From: an uncultured Eubacteriales bacterium
Lineage (GTDB): Bacteria; Bacillota; Clostridia; Oscillospirales; Acutalibacteraceae
Direction: 5' to 3'
Assembly (NCBI GenBank): GCA_900317025.1
Contig: ONFG01000005.1
Coordinates: 1-64,000 of the forward strand
DNA length: 64,000 bases
In this document: in pieces, positions 1 through 9,652 of the stretch
How positions within the stretch are numbered: position 1 is the first letter of the stretch
Layout of the letters: each line of letters opens with the position of its first letter
The notes under the pieces: generated by a model
Database searches by the model: none
Told to the model about the DNA's origin: nothing
The model's input: only the letters and a program-made list of their open reading frames with translations
Program-made: the position numbers and the translations under genes

Positions 1-1060
1 AATCCGCCGGATAAAGATAATCCGGGTCACCGGTGACGTAGCCGTACATTCCGAGCGTCGGGGAATAAACGTACCAATAGCCGCCCGTCGTGTCGATCAC
101 GTATACCGTGTCTTCATAGTAAAGCTTGCCGAGAAGCTTGCTTTCGTCCGCGCTCGGCACGTCGCGAAGCGAGAGGTAGCCGACGTCAACGTCGACGATG
201 TACTCCGTGTAGCTTTCGGGCGGTTCGCCCTTTCCGGTGTAAGAGCCGCTGACCGTACGTGAAGAAGCCGCTAAAGACGACGCTCTGCTCTCGGTCTTGC
301 TTTTTGCCGAGCTTTCGTTCTCGCTTTCCGATTTGCTTTCGGTCTTGCTTGAAGCTTTGCTTTCAGACTTGCTGCCTGACTTCGACGAGCTTTCAGCCTT
401 GACCTTCTTCTCCGAAAGAAGCCCCTTGTCTATGTAGCCGACGCTGCCCTGCTTGTCGCAGACGCGCCACTTGCCGTCGGTGCGCTTGACGAGCACCGTC
501 AGCATATCGTTCATCGAAACGTTTTCGAGCACCTCCATCAGAGACGCGTCGGAGTAAAGCTGAGCCTTCGCCGGCTTGACGTACCACACCTCGCCTATCG
601 TCGTTTCCTCAAGATAATCGGCGAGGTACTGCGTGCCGACGTAGCCGAATTTTTCAAGCGTATGGCTATAGACGAACGTGTACTCCATAACATCTCTGCG
701 AACGACCGAGACGCGGTCGCCGCTTTTAAGCGAACCCACCTCCTCGCTGCCGTAGAGCGCGTCAGCGGTCAGGGGTATCTCCGCCGCACCGGAGACGAAC
801 ATCGTCAGATATTTGCTCTCGTCAAAGGCATCGGCTTCGGAGGCGGTCTGAGTATCTGTCTGAGTGTCGGTGTCTGAGGCAGAGTCGGTATCGCTCGTGT
901 AAAAAACGTCGGTGTGAGTATCGGTGTCCGCTGCTGTCGAGACGCTGCTCGTTTTGCTCTCCGGCTTGCTGCTGACGATCTCGTTTACATTGACGCTGCA
1001 AGACGACAGCGCAAGCGCCGAGACCACGCACAGCGCCGCCGCGATTATTCGATCAGACAA
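1..1060 (-). CDS. SH3-domain lipoprotein, C-terminus cut by the window edge
   Basis: About 353 codons are visible and the frame is still open at base 1. The TTG start at 1060 lies 6 nt after a good ribosome site (AGGCGGTGA). The N-terminus is a signal peptide ending in a lipobox (LSSC, Cys about residue 18), so export and lipid anchoring are expected. A Ser/Thr/Asp-rich linker follows, then two bacterial SH3-like modules (about residues 60-130 and 140-200), a Ser/Lys/Glu linker, and a third SH3-like module (about 270-350) that stops at the edge. Such modules usually bind peptidoglycan or peptides. It starts 37 nt after the hydrolase gene, so it is probably the last gene of the lepA operon. 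Any catalytic domain would lie outside the window. Confidence 0.75.
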   Translation of the reverse strand, partial: MSDRIIAAALCVVSALALSSCSVNVNEIVSSKPESKTSSVSTAADTDTHTDVFYTSDTDSASDTDTQTDTQTASEADAFDESKYLTMFVSGAAEIPLTADALYGSEEVGSLKSGDRVSVVRRDVMEYTFVYSHTLEKFGYVGTQYLADYLEETTIGEVWYVKPAKAQLYSDASLMEVLENVSMNDMLTVLVKRTDGKWRVCDKQGSVGYIDKGLLSEKKVKAESSSKSGSKSESKASSKTESKSESENESSAKSKTESRASSLAASSRTVSGSYTGKGEPPESYTEYIVDVDVGYLSLRDVPSADESKLLGKLYYEDTVYVIDTTGGYWYVYSPTLGMYGYVTGDPDYLYPAD

Positions 1061-1097
1061 TAAATATCACCGCCTTTTCAATTACGCGCCGCGCTTC

Positions 1098-1940
1098 TTA
1101 CTCCGAGAAGAAGCGAATTATCTCTTCGCCGATCCTCTTGTACTGCGTTTCAAGCGCGAAGTGACCGGCATCAAGAAGGATGACCTCGGCGTTCTTGTCG
1201 TCTTCTTTGTAAGCCACCGCGCCCGCGGGAAGGAAGCTTTCGTCATTCTTGCCCCAGATAGCGAGCAGCTTCGGCTGATGCTTCCTGATGTACTCCTGGA
1301 ACTCGGGGTAAAGCGCCACATTTGTTCTGTAGTCGAGTATCAGCGAATCCTGCCTGTCGGCGTAGCCTTCGCGGCGTGAATAGTAAATGTCGAGCGAGTA
1401 GCCATCAGGCGAAATGTTGCCGAGCGGTTCGCCCGCCATGTATTGATGAATGATCGTCTCGGGAGCGTAGGACGACTGTAGGAAAAGCCTCAGCTCCGCC
1501 GTCGGAGTGTCCCAGTAAATCTTGCGGGTCGTCCACTTCTCGCCAAGGCCCTGCTCGTAAATGTTGCCGTTCTGGCTGACGATGCCGAGTATCCTTTCCG
1601 GCTCTCTCAGCGCGATGCGGAAGCCGATCGGCGCGCCGTAATCGAAAACATACATATAATACTGCTCGACCCCGAGCGCACGAAGCAGCGCCTGCGTGTA
1701 ATCGGCGAGATGCTCGAAGGTATACTCAAAGACGTCAACCCCCGGCGCGTCGGACTGACCGAAGCCGACATAATCGGGAGCGATAACGTGGAAGTGATCC
1801 TCGAGGATCGGCATAAGGTTTCTGAACATATGGCTTGAAGACGGAAATCCGTGGAGCAGCAGGAAAGTAGGCTTGCTGCTGTCGCCGCATTCTCTGAAAA
1901 AGATGTTTATACCGTTTATATTGGCGACCGAATAGTTCAT
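1098..1940 (-). CDS. alpha/beta hydrolase, haloalkane dehalogenase/epoxide hydrolase type
   Basis: 280 residues. The fold is shown by the oxyanion motif HGFP (about residues 30-33), the APDYVGFGQSD segment (about 54-64), and a nucleophile elbow FDYGAPIG in which Asp100 takes the place of the usual Ser. An Asp nucleophile is the mark of the haloalkane dehalogenase and epoxide hydrolase branch. The acid region (WGKNDESF) and the catalytic His (GHF, about 260) are present. The substrate cannot be named. The gene has a strong ribosome site (GGAAGGAG) and starts 20 nt after lepA ends, so it is co-transcribed. No signal peptide; cytoplasmic. The Asp nucleophile argues against a plain esterase. Confidence 0.85.
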   Translation of the reverse strand: MNYSVANINGINIFFRECGDSSKPTFLLLHGFPSSSHMFRNLMPILEDHFHVIAPDYVGFGQSDAPGVDVFEYTFEHLADYTQALLRALGVEQYYMYVFDYGAPIGFRIALREPERILGIVSQNGNIYEQGLGEKWTTRKIYWDTPTAELRLFLQSSYAPETIIHQYMAGEPLGNISPDGYSLDIYYSRREGYADRQDSLILDYRTNVALYPEFQEYIRKHQPKLLAIWGKNDESFLPAGAVAYKEDDKNAEVILLDAGHFALETQYKRIGEEIIRFFSE

Positions 1941-1960
1941 TTTGAATTCTCCTTCCTATA

Positions 1961-3772
1961 TCAATCCGTGTCGAGCTTGAGTACTGCCATGAACGCCTCC
2001 TGAGGCACCTCGACGGTGCCGAGCTGGCGCATTCTCTTTTTGCCTTCCTTCTGCTTTTCAAGCAGCTTTTTCTTTCTCGTGATATCGCCGCCGTAGCACT
2101 TTGCAAGCACGTCCTTGCGCAGCGCCTTGACCGTTTCGCGCGCGATTATCTTGCCGCCGATGCACGCCTGTATCGGCACCTCGAAAAGCTGGCGCGGAAT
2201 CTTCTCCTTGAGCTTCTCTGCCATCTTGCGCGCCCTGGGGTACGCCTTGTCGGCGTTGATGATGAACGAGAGCGCGTCGACAACGTCGCCGTTGAGCATG
2301 ATGTCGAGCTTGACGAGCTTGCTTTCGGCGTAGTCCTTCAGCTCATAGTCGAAGGAGGCATAGCCTCTCGTCCTCGATTTAAGCGTGTCGAAGAAGTCGT
2401 AGATGATCTCGGCAAGCGGCAGCTCGTAGTGGATATCCACTCTGTCGGAGTCGATGTATGTCATATCCTTGAACACGCCGCGCCTGTCCTGGCAAAGCTC
2501 CATGATATTGCCGACATACTCACTCGGCGCATAGATGTGGGCGTCGGTCATAGGCTCTTCCGCCTTCGCGACGAGCGCCGGGTCGGGGTAATTCGTCGGG
2601 TTATCGATCATAACGACGGTGCCGTCCGTTTTCGTTATCCTGTAGATGACCGACGGCGCGGTCGTAATAAGGTCGAGGTTATACTCACGCTCAAGGCGCT
2701 CCTGAATGATCTCCATGTGGAGCAGCCCTAAAAAGCCGCAGCGGAAGCCGAAGCCCAGCGCCGCCGACGTCTCCGGTTCAAACGAGAGAGACGCGTCGTT
2801 TAAGCGAAGCTTGTCGAGAGCGTCTTTAAGGTCGGGGTACTTTGCGCCGTCCGCCGGGTAGATGCCGCAGAAGACCATCGGCTGCGCGGGGCGGTAGCCG
2901 GGAAGCGGCTCGTCCGCCGGGCGGGAGCTGAGCGTTACGGTGTCGCCGACCTGAGCGTCGCGTACCTGCTTGATGGACGCGGCGATGTAGCCGACCTCAC
3001 CGGCGTAGATCGCGCCGACCGGATCCAGCGAGGTCGCGCGCAGGTAGCCGCACTCCACTACGGTGAACGTGCTGCCGGAAGCCATCAGCTTTATCTCGTC
3101 GCCGACGTGTACCTGCCCATCCATAAGCCTTACGTATATGATAACGCCCTTATAGCTGTCGTAGTATGAGTCGAAGATAAGCGCTTTGAGCGGCTTCGAT
3201 TCGTCCGCCTCGGGCGAGGGAATATCGCTGACGATTTTCTCCATCACAGCGTGGATATTCGTTCCCATCTTCGCGGAGATCTGCGGCGCGTCCTCAGCCG
3301 GGATTCCGATAACGTCTTCGACCTCCTTTATGACGCGCTCCGGGTCGGCGCTCGGCAGGTCGATCTTATTGATGACCGGCACGATCTCCAGTCCGCCGTC
3401 TACCGCAAGGTAGGTATTGGCAAGCGTCTGAGCCTCGATACCCTGCGACGCGTCGACGATGAGCACAGCGCCCTCGCACGCCGCGAGCGAACGCGATACC
3501 TCGTAATTAAAGTCGACGTGACCGGGCGTGTCGATGAGGTTGAAAACGTACTCCTCGCCGTCGTCGGCCTTATAGTTGAGCGTCACGGCGTGGGCCTTTA
3601 TCGTAATGCCGCGCTCGCGTTCAAGCTCCATATTGTCGAGAAGCTGATCCTCCATATCGCGCAGCGCGACCGATTTTGTCTGCTCGAGGATCCTGTCGGC
3701 AAGCGTACTTTTGCCGTGGTCTATGTGAGCAATTATGCTGAAATTTCTGATTCGTTCCTTTGGATAAGACAT
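1961..3772 (-). CDS. lepA: elongation factor 4 (LepA)
   Basis: 603 residues, the normal length for LepA. The G1 motif AHIDHGKST (about 15-23), switch RERGITIK, G3 DTPGHVDF and G4 NKID are intact, so it should bind and hydrolyse GTP. The LepA-specific C-terminal domain is present, with the conserved [20 protein letters not shown] segment near the end. LepA acts on the ribosome and helps translation under ionic or other stress. It heads a minus-strand operon with the hydrolase and SH3 lipoprotein. The start [20 protein letters not shown] matches the family. Confidence 0.97.
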   Translation of the reverse strand: MSYPKERIRNFSIIAHIDHGKSTLADRILEQTKSVALRDMEDQLLDNMELERERGITIKAHAVTLNYKADDGEEYVFNLIDTPGHVDFNYEVSRSLAACEGAVLIVDASQGIEAQTLANTYLAVDGGLEIVPVINKIDLPSADPERVIKEVEDVIGIPAEDAPQISAKMGTNIHAVMEKIVSDIPSPEADESKPLKALIFDSYYDSYKGVIIYVRLMDGQVHVGDEIKLMASGSTFTVVECGYLRATSLDPVGAIYAGEVGYIAASIKQVRDAQVGDTVTLSSRPADEPLPGYRPAQPMVFCGIYPADGAKYPDLKDALDKLRLNDASLSFEPETSAALGFGFRCGFLGLLHMEIIQERLEREYNLDLITTAPSVIYRITKTDGTVVMIDNPTNYPDPALVAKAEEPMTDAHIYAPSEYVGNIMELCQDRRGVFKDMTYIDSDRVDIHYELPLAEIIYDFFDTLKSRTRGYASFDYELKDYAESKLVKLDIMLNGDVVDALSFIINADKAYPRARKMAEKLKEKIPRQLFEVPIQACIGGKIIARETVKALRKDVLAKCYGGDITRKKKLLEKQKEGKKRMRQLGTVEVPQEAFMAVLKLDTD

Positions 3773-3857
3773 TTTCTCACCTGCTGATTCAATATAGGGC
3801 GGCAGCAGCCCGCAAAAAACGCACCATACCGCCAGTTTACCCGATTATACATTATAT

Positions 3858-3886
3858 ATTATATCACAGCGTTTCGTTTTCGTCTA
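3858..3886 (-). promoter_or_regulatory. candidate sigma-A promoter of lepA
   Basis: On the minus strand TAGACG (3886-3881) and TATAAT (3863-3858) are 17 nt apart, about 85 nt before the lepA start. The -35 box matches four of six consensus bases. A second TATAAT-like word lies just downstream, so the exact start site is uncertain. Confidence 0.4.
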
Positions 3887-3930
3887 CCGCCGAAGCAAAA
3901 AAAGTCAGCCCCCTGCGTGATCCCGAACAA

Positions 3931-3961
3931 AAAATGCGCACACGAAATGATCGTGTGCGCA
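3931..3961 (-). terminator. terminator of the histone-like gene
   Basis: A perfect 11-bp stem (3935-3945 with 3951-3961) with loop AATGA is followed on the minus strand by a run of T. It sits 33 nt after the stop of the DUF6465-like gene and before the lepA promoter. Confidence 0.85.
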
Positions 3962-3993
3962 ATATAGCGTTAAATTAAGAGATCAACTTCAAA

Positions 3994-4425
3994 TCAGAAG
4001 TTTACGTCCATTTCGCCCTCTACGCCGTCTGCAACGTAGTAAGCCTTTCTGTCCTCGGGCTTAACGAAGATCTTGAGATCCTTAACGTCCTTGCCGATAA
4101 CAGTCTTAACGTTCTCAATAATGTCTGCAACCGCTTCCTGACCGCCTGCGAACTGAATAGCGACCTCGACCTTAGCCTCAGCCTTAGCCTTTGCAGTTGT
4201 CTTCTTAGCAGCGGGCTTAGCTGCTGTCTTTGTTGTCTTAGCGGGAGCCTTTGCCGGCTCAGCCTTAACTTCTGCTGCCTTGGGAGCGGCCTTCGGAGCT
4301 GCTGCCTTTGCGGGCTCAGCCTTTACCTCTGCTGCAGGAGCCTTTACTTCTTCCTTAACTTCCTTAACTGCCTTTGTTGCTGCCTTAGCTGTTGCCTTCT
4401 TAGCAGCTGCCTTCTTTGTTGCCAT
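3994..4425 (-). CDS. Ala/Lys-rich histone-like protein, DUF6465 type
   Basis: 143 residues from the ATG at 4425, chosen because AGAAGG precedes it; a longer open frame upstream lacks support and would overlap the transcribed leader. Residues 1-75 are almost only Ala, Lys, Pro, Glu and Val, like a histone H1 tail, and should be basic and disordered. The last 65 residues form a compact domain (VEVAIQFAGGQEAVADIIEN, then KPEDRKAYYVADG) which I recognise as the DUF6465 type common in Clostridia. Its function is unknown; DNA or RNA binding by the tail is inference. It is monocistronic, with a consensus promoter and its own terminator, so high expression is likely. Confidence 0.75.
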   Translation of the reverse strand: MATKKAAAKKATAKAATKAVKEVKEEVKAPAAEVKAEPAKAAAPKAAPKAAEVKAEPAKAPAKTTKTAAKPAAKKTTAKAKAEAKVEVAIQFAGGQEAVADIIENVKTVIGKDVKDLKIFVKPEDRKAYYVADGVEGEMDVNF

Positions 4426-4543
4426 AGGAATAACCTTCTTTCTCAATTCTAGCTTGAGAGGCGGCGACGATCGCCATGCCCCTGCTCTTTTCTTTAAAAG
4501 CCCGGAGCGCATAACATACAAGTTTATACGCTCATCGACTTAG

Positions 4544-4572
4544 ATTATAAACCATCTTCGGACAAATGTCAA
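4544..4572 (-). promoter_or_regulatory. consensus sigma-A promoter of the histone-like gene
   Basis: TTGACA (4572-4567), a 17-nt spacer and TATAAT (4549-4544) on the minus strand: a perfect match to the consensus. The predicted transcript has a leader of roughly 110 nt before the ATG at 4425. Confidence 0.85.
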
Positions 4573-4681
4573 ATATTTAGATTATATCTAATAAAAATTC
4601 AGTAGTCGTTACTAATGAGGGGTATTTTTATTTTCAGTTTTTTGTGATAAATCAATACGAAATTACCAACGTTTTTTAAAA

Positions 4682-7021
4682 TCAGCCTTTGATATACTTG
4701 CCGTCTTCGCCGATCTTGCCGGTAATGGAGCCTGATCCCGTATCGAGAACGTATACGCGGATATTGCCCTGACCGATCGAATCGGTAGTGAGCTTGCCGT
4801 CGGTCACAGTAACCTTCTCGCCCGTAACTGCCTCGTAGTATGTTCCGTTTTCAACATTGGTGAAGGTCGCCTTTCCGGAAACCGCTACGAGCGCGTAGCT
4901 GTCTACGGTGCTGTCGGTGTAGCGGCGCTTGAAAGCGTACTTACCGCTGCAGCCAGTTGTCGAGTACTGACCCTTCTGAAGAGCGGGTACTGCGCGTCTG
5001 ATCTCGTTGAGTCTCTGCAGGTGCTTTGCGAGGGGCTTTTCAAGAGTTTCGGCTACCGTACCGCTTGCCGTGTAGTCGCTGAAATCCGTTGCCGTTACGT
5101 CGCCCTCGAGGTAATCGCCGAAGTAAGCGCGTCCCGTTGTGGAAAGCGGAGCGTTCGGACCTACGTCGATCTTCATGCCCTTCTGGAACTGTACCTCGCT
5201 GCCGTAGTAGAGGCAGGGGATGCCGCGGAAGGTGAACATGAGCGAAAGGTTCTCTGCCCATGTAGCCTCGCTTGCGTTGAAGCGGGTAGCCTGTGACTTG
5301 TCGGGAGCGTAGTCGTGGGAATCAACATACACGACGTTCCATGTGGAATCGTTGAAGTACTTATCCTCCTGGAGTGCGGAGTTCCATGCGCCGTCTGCAG
5401 TGTCGAAGTTCCAGTGCATCGTGAAGTCGATAGCGCCCATGCCGGAGAACTGGCTGTAGTCCGGCTCGTGATATGCGTTGCCCTCAAGGAACGCGTTCTT
5501 GGAGGTGGGCTGTTCGCTGAAATTGCTGTCGTTGTCTGCCCAATGCTGGAGGGTGAGATCCATGTTCGCGTTTACGCTAGCGGGGTCGGAGTTGAAGCTC
5601 CAGCCCTTTGCGTCGGCGTACTTGGCCTGCGTTTCCTTCCATGTGTAGAACTGAACGGACTCGGAAGCGTGCTCACGATACCAGATGTTATTGTAGCGGC
5701 AGCAAATTTCGCCGAACATATAGAAGTTGTCGGCAACGCTCGTCAGCTTGGGAAGGAAGAGGTTGTTGAGCGAAAGTCTCGAGATGTGCCTTACGGTGTC
5801 GACACGGAAGGCGTCGACACCCATGTTGATGTAGTCGGAGTAGATGTCAACAAGAGTATCCGCAACGGCGGGGTTCTCGGTGTTGAGGTCTACGCAGTCG
5901 CCGGCAATCTGAGCGTACTTACAGGTCCAGTCGTCCCAGTTGAGGCTCTGCCAGTAACCGTTGTGGTAGTAGTTATCGGCGTTGTAAACACCGTTTGTCG
6001 ATACCTTGTCGGCAACGCCAACGTCGGAGTTGGGGCTGTCGGTCGCGTTGTTTGCCTTGACCGTCGTGTCCTTCATGAGTTGGAGGCGCTGGTCGTACTG
6101 AATGCCGGGCTTCTGCGCCCAGTAATCGTCGGGCGAAGAGAGGCCGTAGGTGCTGAGGAGCTTGTCGGTCGGGACCATCGTCTTTTCGAGGTCTGCAAGA
6201 TCGGAGATGTCGTCATATTCCTTCGTAAAAAGCTCGCAGAAGTTAGCCTCACCGAAGTTGCCCGTGTGCTGCCATACCACGTCCTGGATTATCTTCATGC
6301 CCTTTTCGTGAGCCGCATTGATAAGATCCTGGTATGTCGCACCGTCGCTCTCGTAGCGGGGGTCTACCTTCGAGAAGTCGAAGGCATGGTAGCCGTGATA
6401 GTCGTAGCCGCTGGCGTTCTCAACCACGGGAGTGATCCAGATAGCGGAGAAGCCGAGCGCCTTTATGTAGTCGAGCTTATCGATAAGTCCCTGGAAATCT
6501 CCTCGCCACGCGGGGTCGGAATCGGGGTTATTCGCCTGAGCGTCGTCCCAGCAGTGAACGTTGTTGCCGGTGTCGCCGTCGTAGAAGCGCGTCGTGATGA
6601 CGAAGTAGATCGAATCCTCTCTGAGGTCGGTCCTCTCATAGTCGGGGCCGGGAATTGGGTCAACGCCATTTATCCAGCGGTTGCCCTTGTACCAGTATTC
6701 GCCGGGCTTGTTCTTCGTAAGCTCAGCAGTTCTCTTGCCGTTGCAGATGAACTGCATATTGATCTTCGTAACGTCCTTGAACGTGAAGGTATACCAATTA
6801 GCACCGGCGGATGCGTCCGCCTCCATCTTTTCGCCGGGGTATGCCGTTTCAATATTCTTGGGAAGGCTGTTCCAGTAGTAGACTGTCGGGGTGCCGTCCT
6901 CACAGTAATAATGAACGGTGATGCCTGTTGTGTTATTATCCGCAGCTCCCGCCGTAACGCTTGCGAGCGATACGATCATCAATATCGAGAGCAGAGCGGC
7001 AATGATCCTTTTTGCACTCAT
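4682..7021 (-). CDS. secreted GH13 alpha-amylase with N-terminal CBM26
   Basis: 779 residues. A signal peptide (about 1-27) is followed by a CBM26-like starch-binding module (about 33-110) and the GH13 barrel. Catalytic regions are visible: region I DVVWQH (237-242), region II GVDAFRVD with nucleophile Asp398, region III FGEI with acid/base Glu428, and region IV YVDSHD with Asp560. Region I has Gln where Asn is usual. The C-terminus is a beta-sandwich domain and there is no dockerin or sorting signal, so the enzyme is predicted to be free or held only by its CBM. It should cut internal alpha-1,4 bonds of starch. It lies 147 nt downstream of the CBM26-dockerin gene and may be co-transcribed with it. 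Confidence 0.93.
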   Translation of the reverse strand: MSAKRIIAALLSILMIVSLASVTAGAADNNTTGITVHYYCEDGTPTVYYWNSLPKNIETAYPGEKMEADASAGANWYTFTFKDVTKINMQFICNGKRTAELTKNKPGEYWYKGNRWINGVDPIPGPDYERTDLREDSIYFVITTRFYDGDTGNNVHCWDDAQANNPDSDPAWRGDFQGLIDKLDYIKALGFSAIWITPVVENASGYDYHGYHAFDFSKVDPRYESDGATYQDLINAAHEKGMKIIQDVVWQHTGNFGEANFCELFTKEYDDISDLADLEKTMVPTDKLLSTYGLSSPDDYWAQKPGIQYDQRLQLMKDTTVKANNATDSPNSDVGVADKVSTNGVYNADNYYHNGYWQSLNWDDWTCKYAQIAGDCVDLNTENPAVADTLVDIYSDYINMGVDAFRVDTVRHISRLSLNNLFLPKLTSVADNFYMFGEICCRYNNIWYREHASESVQFYTWKETQAKYADAKGWSFNSDPASVNANMDLTLQHWADNDSNFSEQPTSKNAFLEGNAYHEPDYSQFSGMGAIDFTMHWNFDTADGAWNSALQEDKYFNDSTWNVVYVDSHDYAPDKSQATRFNASEATWAENLSLMFTFRGIPCLYYGSEVQFQKGMKIDVGPNAPLSTTGRAYFGDYLEGDVTATDFSDYTASGTVAETLEKPLAKHLQRLNEIRRAVPALQKGQYSTTGCSGKYAFKRRYTDSTVDSYALVAVSGKATFTNVENGTYYEAVTGEKVTVTDGKLTTDSIGQGNIRVYVLDTGSGSITGKIGEDGKYIKG

Positions 7022-7069
7022 TAAGTCATTCCACCATTCGTATTTAATTATTTCTATTCAATCAAATCA

Positions 7070-7142
7070 GGGAAGCACTTGCCATACCGCCGTGCAGCAG
7101 CTTTATTGTGTGTGCATTCGGCGGCTCGGGGCGGTGCTTCCC
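7070..7142 (-). other. long inverted repeat between the two starch genes
   Basis: Arms GGGAAGCAC (7070-7078) and GTGCTTCCC (7134-7142) enclose an inner pair CCGCCG/CGGCGG (7087-7092 with 7119-7124). No clear T-run follows on the minus strand, so this is less like a plain terminator than a structured intergenic mRNA element, perhaps a processing or stability signal. Confidence 0.55.
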
Positions 7143-7168
7143 TTGCCGTTAAATCAATTCTTCTGTAA

Positions 7169-8566
7169 TTATTTAAGAACTACAAGACCTGCTCTGTACT
7201 GCTGGATAAGCGAAGCGTCTTTAAGGGAGATCTTGCCGTCATGGTTGACATCGCACTTTGCGATCTGATCTGCCGTAAAGGTCTTCTTTGCAAGTACGTC
7301 TGCCTGAATAGCGTAAGCGTCTTTAAGCTCTGTCTTGCCGTTTTCGTCGTAGTCGCCGAAGTCTGTATCGGGAACGTCGATATCGGAGTTGGAGGGCTTG
7401 TCGCTGTCAGACTCTGCGGGCTTGTCGGAATCGGACTCTGCGGTCTTGTCGCTGTCGGACTCTGCGGGCTTGTCGGAATCGGACTGAGCCGGCTTGTCGC
7501 TGTCGGACTGAACAGGCTTATCGGAGTCGCTCGTTATAACGGGCTTGTCGGAGTCGGAAATAACGGGATCGTCAATTTCGGGAGGAAGGGTCTGCGCGTC
7601 GTTCGTGCAGGTGTAGGTGTAAGTAGCGATCGTCGTATCGTTCTTTACGGAGTTGCTCTGGATGTACATCGTTACGGTGTAGTCGCCGAGCGTATCGGGC
7701 TGGAATGCTACCTTATTGCCCGTCTGATAGTAAGCTGTGTTTACAACGTTGCCGCTGGGGTCTTTAACCTCTGTCTTGTAGAAGAGGATATTGTTGTTGA
7801 CCTGACCGCCTGCACCGTTTACAGTTACCGTTACCGCGGAGTCCTTCTTAATCTGCGTGCCGTTTGCCGGTGTAGCGCTGAGGAAGATCGGCTCTTCAGC
7901 GCCGTCTACAGACTTGACTGTGTAGGAGAGAGTCTTTGTATTGGACTCGCCTGCGCCGTCCTTAGCGGTAAAGTTGATGGTGTAGTCGCCTGCACTTGTC
8001 GGCTCCCATGCAACGCTCTTTGTAGCCGAGAAATCCGAAAGGATAGCGTCGTTTACCATGATCTGATACTGGAGGTTTCCGTCGCCGCCCTCTGCGTCCA
8101 TCGAAAGGGTGATCTTGCTGCCTGTGTACTGAGGCGAAGCGAGGTCTGCGCCGAAGCTCTTGATCCTGAGAGCGCTTGTGTCATACATCGACCATGTCTT
8201 TGAAGAGAGGTCGTAGAGGTTGCCTGTGATGACATCAACATCGCCGGTCATCTTGCTGCCGTCGCCGCCGCCGTCTTTAAGGAAGATGACGCCTTTGAGC
8301 GTGCTGAGGTCTGCGCCGATGTCATAGGAATAAACGTCGCCGCCCTCTGCGGTCATTGCAACACCCGGCCATGCGGAGCCTTTGCCGTCGGAATCCCAAT
8401 AATGGAGATAAGGCGTAGTAGTTTCGGTTGTCTTGAGGTACACCGTGGTGCCGAGATTCCCTGCTGCGGACGCCCCGAGCACGATGCAGTTAGCCGCAAA
8501 CAGCAGTGTAATTACCATCAACACTGCAATTGCTTTGCTTGCGACCGTTGTTTTTCTGATAGTCAT
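7169..8566 (-). CDS. secreted CBM26 protein with type I dockerin
   Basis: 465 residues with no catalytic domain. Order: signal peptide (about 1-35); CBM26-like module (about 39-128, rich in Trp/Tyr, for example YLHYWDSDGKGSAWPG); two Ig-like or triple-tyrosine-type domains (about 132-217 and 223-320); an acidic linker of SDSDKP repeats (about 335-395); and a C-terminal dockerin with two calcium-loop repeats, DYDENGKTELKDA (about 405-417) and DVNHDGKISLKDA (about 439-451). It should bind starch and attach to a cohesin. The pairing suggests a targeting subunit of an amylosome-like complex. A strong ribosome site (AAAAGGAGG) precedes the ATG at 8566. Confidence 0.9.
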   Translation of the reverse strand: MTIRKTTVASKAIAVLMVITLLFAANCIVLGASAAGNLGTTVYLKTTETTTPYLHYWDSDGKGSAWPGVAMTAEGGDVYSYDIGADLSTLKGVIFLKDGGGDGSKMTGDVDVITGNLYDLSSKTWSMYDTSALRIKSFGADLASPQYTGSKITLSMDAEGGDGNLQYQIMVNDAILSDFSATKSVAWEPTSAGDYTINFTAKDGAGESNTKTLSYTVKSVDGAEEPIFLSATPANGTQIKKDSAVTVTVNGAGGQVNNNILFYKTEVKDPSGNVVNTAYYQTGNKVAFQPDTLGDYTVTMYIQSNSVKNDTTIATYTYTCTNDAQTLPPEIDDPVISDSDKPVITSDSDKPVQSDSDKPAQSDSDKPAESDSDKTAESDSDKPAESDSDKPSNSDIDVPDTDFGDYDENGKTELKDAYAIQADVLAKKTFTADQIAKCDVNHDGKISLKDASLIQQYRAGLVVLK

Positions 8567-8646
8567 GAAGCATTTCCTCCTTTTAATGCGGTTGTCTGCC
8601 CGATAATTGCTAACGGGCTAATGCGGTTGCGCATATTCTCTCTTAA

Positions 8647-8674
8647 ATTATATAAAAATACCGTTTTGTGTTAA
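8647..8674 (-). promoter_or_regulatory. candidate promoter of the CBM26-dockerin gene
   Basis: Minus strand TTAACA (8674-8669), 16-nt spacer, TATAAT (8652-8647), about 80 nt before the start codon. The rest of the 465-nt gap up to the HAD gene is AT-rich and shows no other element. Confidence 0.5.
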
Positions 8675-9031
8675 TTCTTTGAAAGAATTAAACTTCTTTA
8701 TCAGCCTCCAATCTTTTAAAGATTTCTTTGTGCATTTTGACATGTGTTAATCAACATTTTTCGGGAATAATATTCGGATACATACTCTCCCACTTTTTAT
8801 CTGTAATGATTTTACACCGCTTATTTGTATTCTATGTAATGTTTTTTATGACATTTATGTGAAATTTTATCAACTTATTGATGAGTGTTGCAAAATTTCA
8901 TAAAAACTGCTAAAATAGACTCCGTATCGGGGCGCATTTTCATCGACATTTTTAACAAAATGTACAAAAATCGAAAACAACGCCGCCAAAAACTAAACTT
9001 TTTTATTTTTACTGCAAGGAGAAGCAACGAT

Positions 9032-9652
9032 ATGAACAAGTACGACGGGATCATCTTCGACCTCGACGGCACACTCTGGGACGCCGTCGAATGTGTCGTC
9101 GCGATCTGGAACAGCGCCCTCGAAAATGCGGGCATCGAGCCGACGATGAATTACAAGGAGCTTAGCCGCTGCATGGGGCTTCGCATTGAGCAGATATTCG
9201 ACAGGGTGATACCGCAGGCGACCGCCGAGCAGCGCGCGCAGATAAAGCAAAGCTGCGCCTCGACCGAGCAGCAGTACCTCGCCGAGCGCGGCGGAGTGCT
9301 TTACGACAAAGTCGAGCAGACGCTTCAGACACTTCAAAAGACGCACCGCCTTTTCATCGTCTCGAACTGTCAGGACGGCTACATCAAGGCATTTTTCAAG
9401 GCTCACGGGCTGCAAAAATACTTTGAAGACTACGAGTGCGCCGGCAGGACGGGTCTGCCGAAGGGCGACAATATCCGCCTGCTTGAGAAGCGCTGCGGGC
9501 TTTCTCGCCCCGTCTACATCGGCGACACGATCTCCGACTTTGAAGCGGCAGAGAGCGCCGAGATAGACTTCATTCACGCAGCCTACGGCTTCGGCGAGGT
9601 CGACTGCGCCGTCAAGGCCGATCGCTTTGAGGATATCCCCTCGCTCGTTTAA
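9032..9652 (+). CDS. HAD-superfamily phosphatase
   Basis: 206 residues from the ATG at 9032, which follows AAGGAG; the frame stays open upstream but in AT-rich non-coding sequence. HAD motifs are complete: DLDGT (about 8-12) with the nucleophile Asp, Ser in IVSNC for motif II, Lys in GLPKGDN for motif III, and GDTISD for motif IV. The helical cap between motifs I and II fits the phosphoglycolate phosphatase-like group. The substrate is unknown. Its stop codon overlaps that of the convergent ABC gene inside a shared TTAA (9649-9652), so there is no room for a separate terminator. Confidence 0.88.
   Translation: MNKYDGIIFDLDGTLWDAVECVVAIWNSALENAGIEPTMNYKELSRCMGLRIEQIFDRVIPQATAEQRAQIKQSCASTEQQYLAERGGVLYDKVEQTLQTLQKTHRLFIVSNCQDGYIKAFFKAHGLQKYFEDYECAGRTGLPKGDNIRLLEKRCGLSRPVYIGDTISDFEAAESAEIDFIHAAYGFGEVDCAVKADRFEDIPSLV

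Noticed and set aside
5315..7024. A 569-codon open frame opposite the amylase
   Set aside because: Antisense shadow of GH13; all conserved catalytic motifs are on the minus strand.
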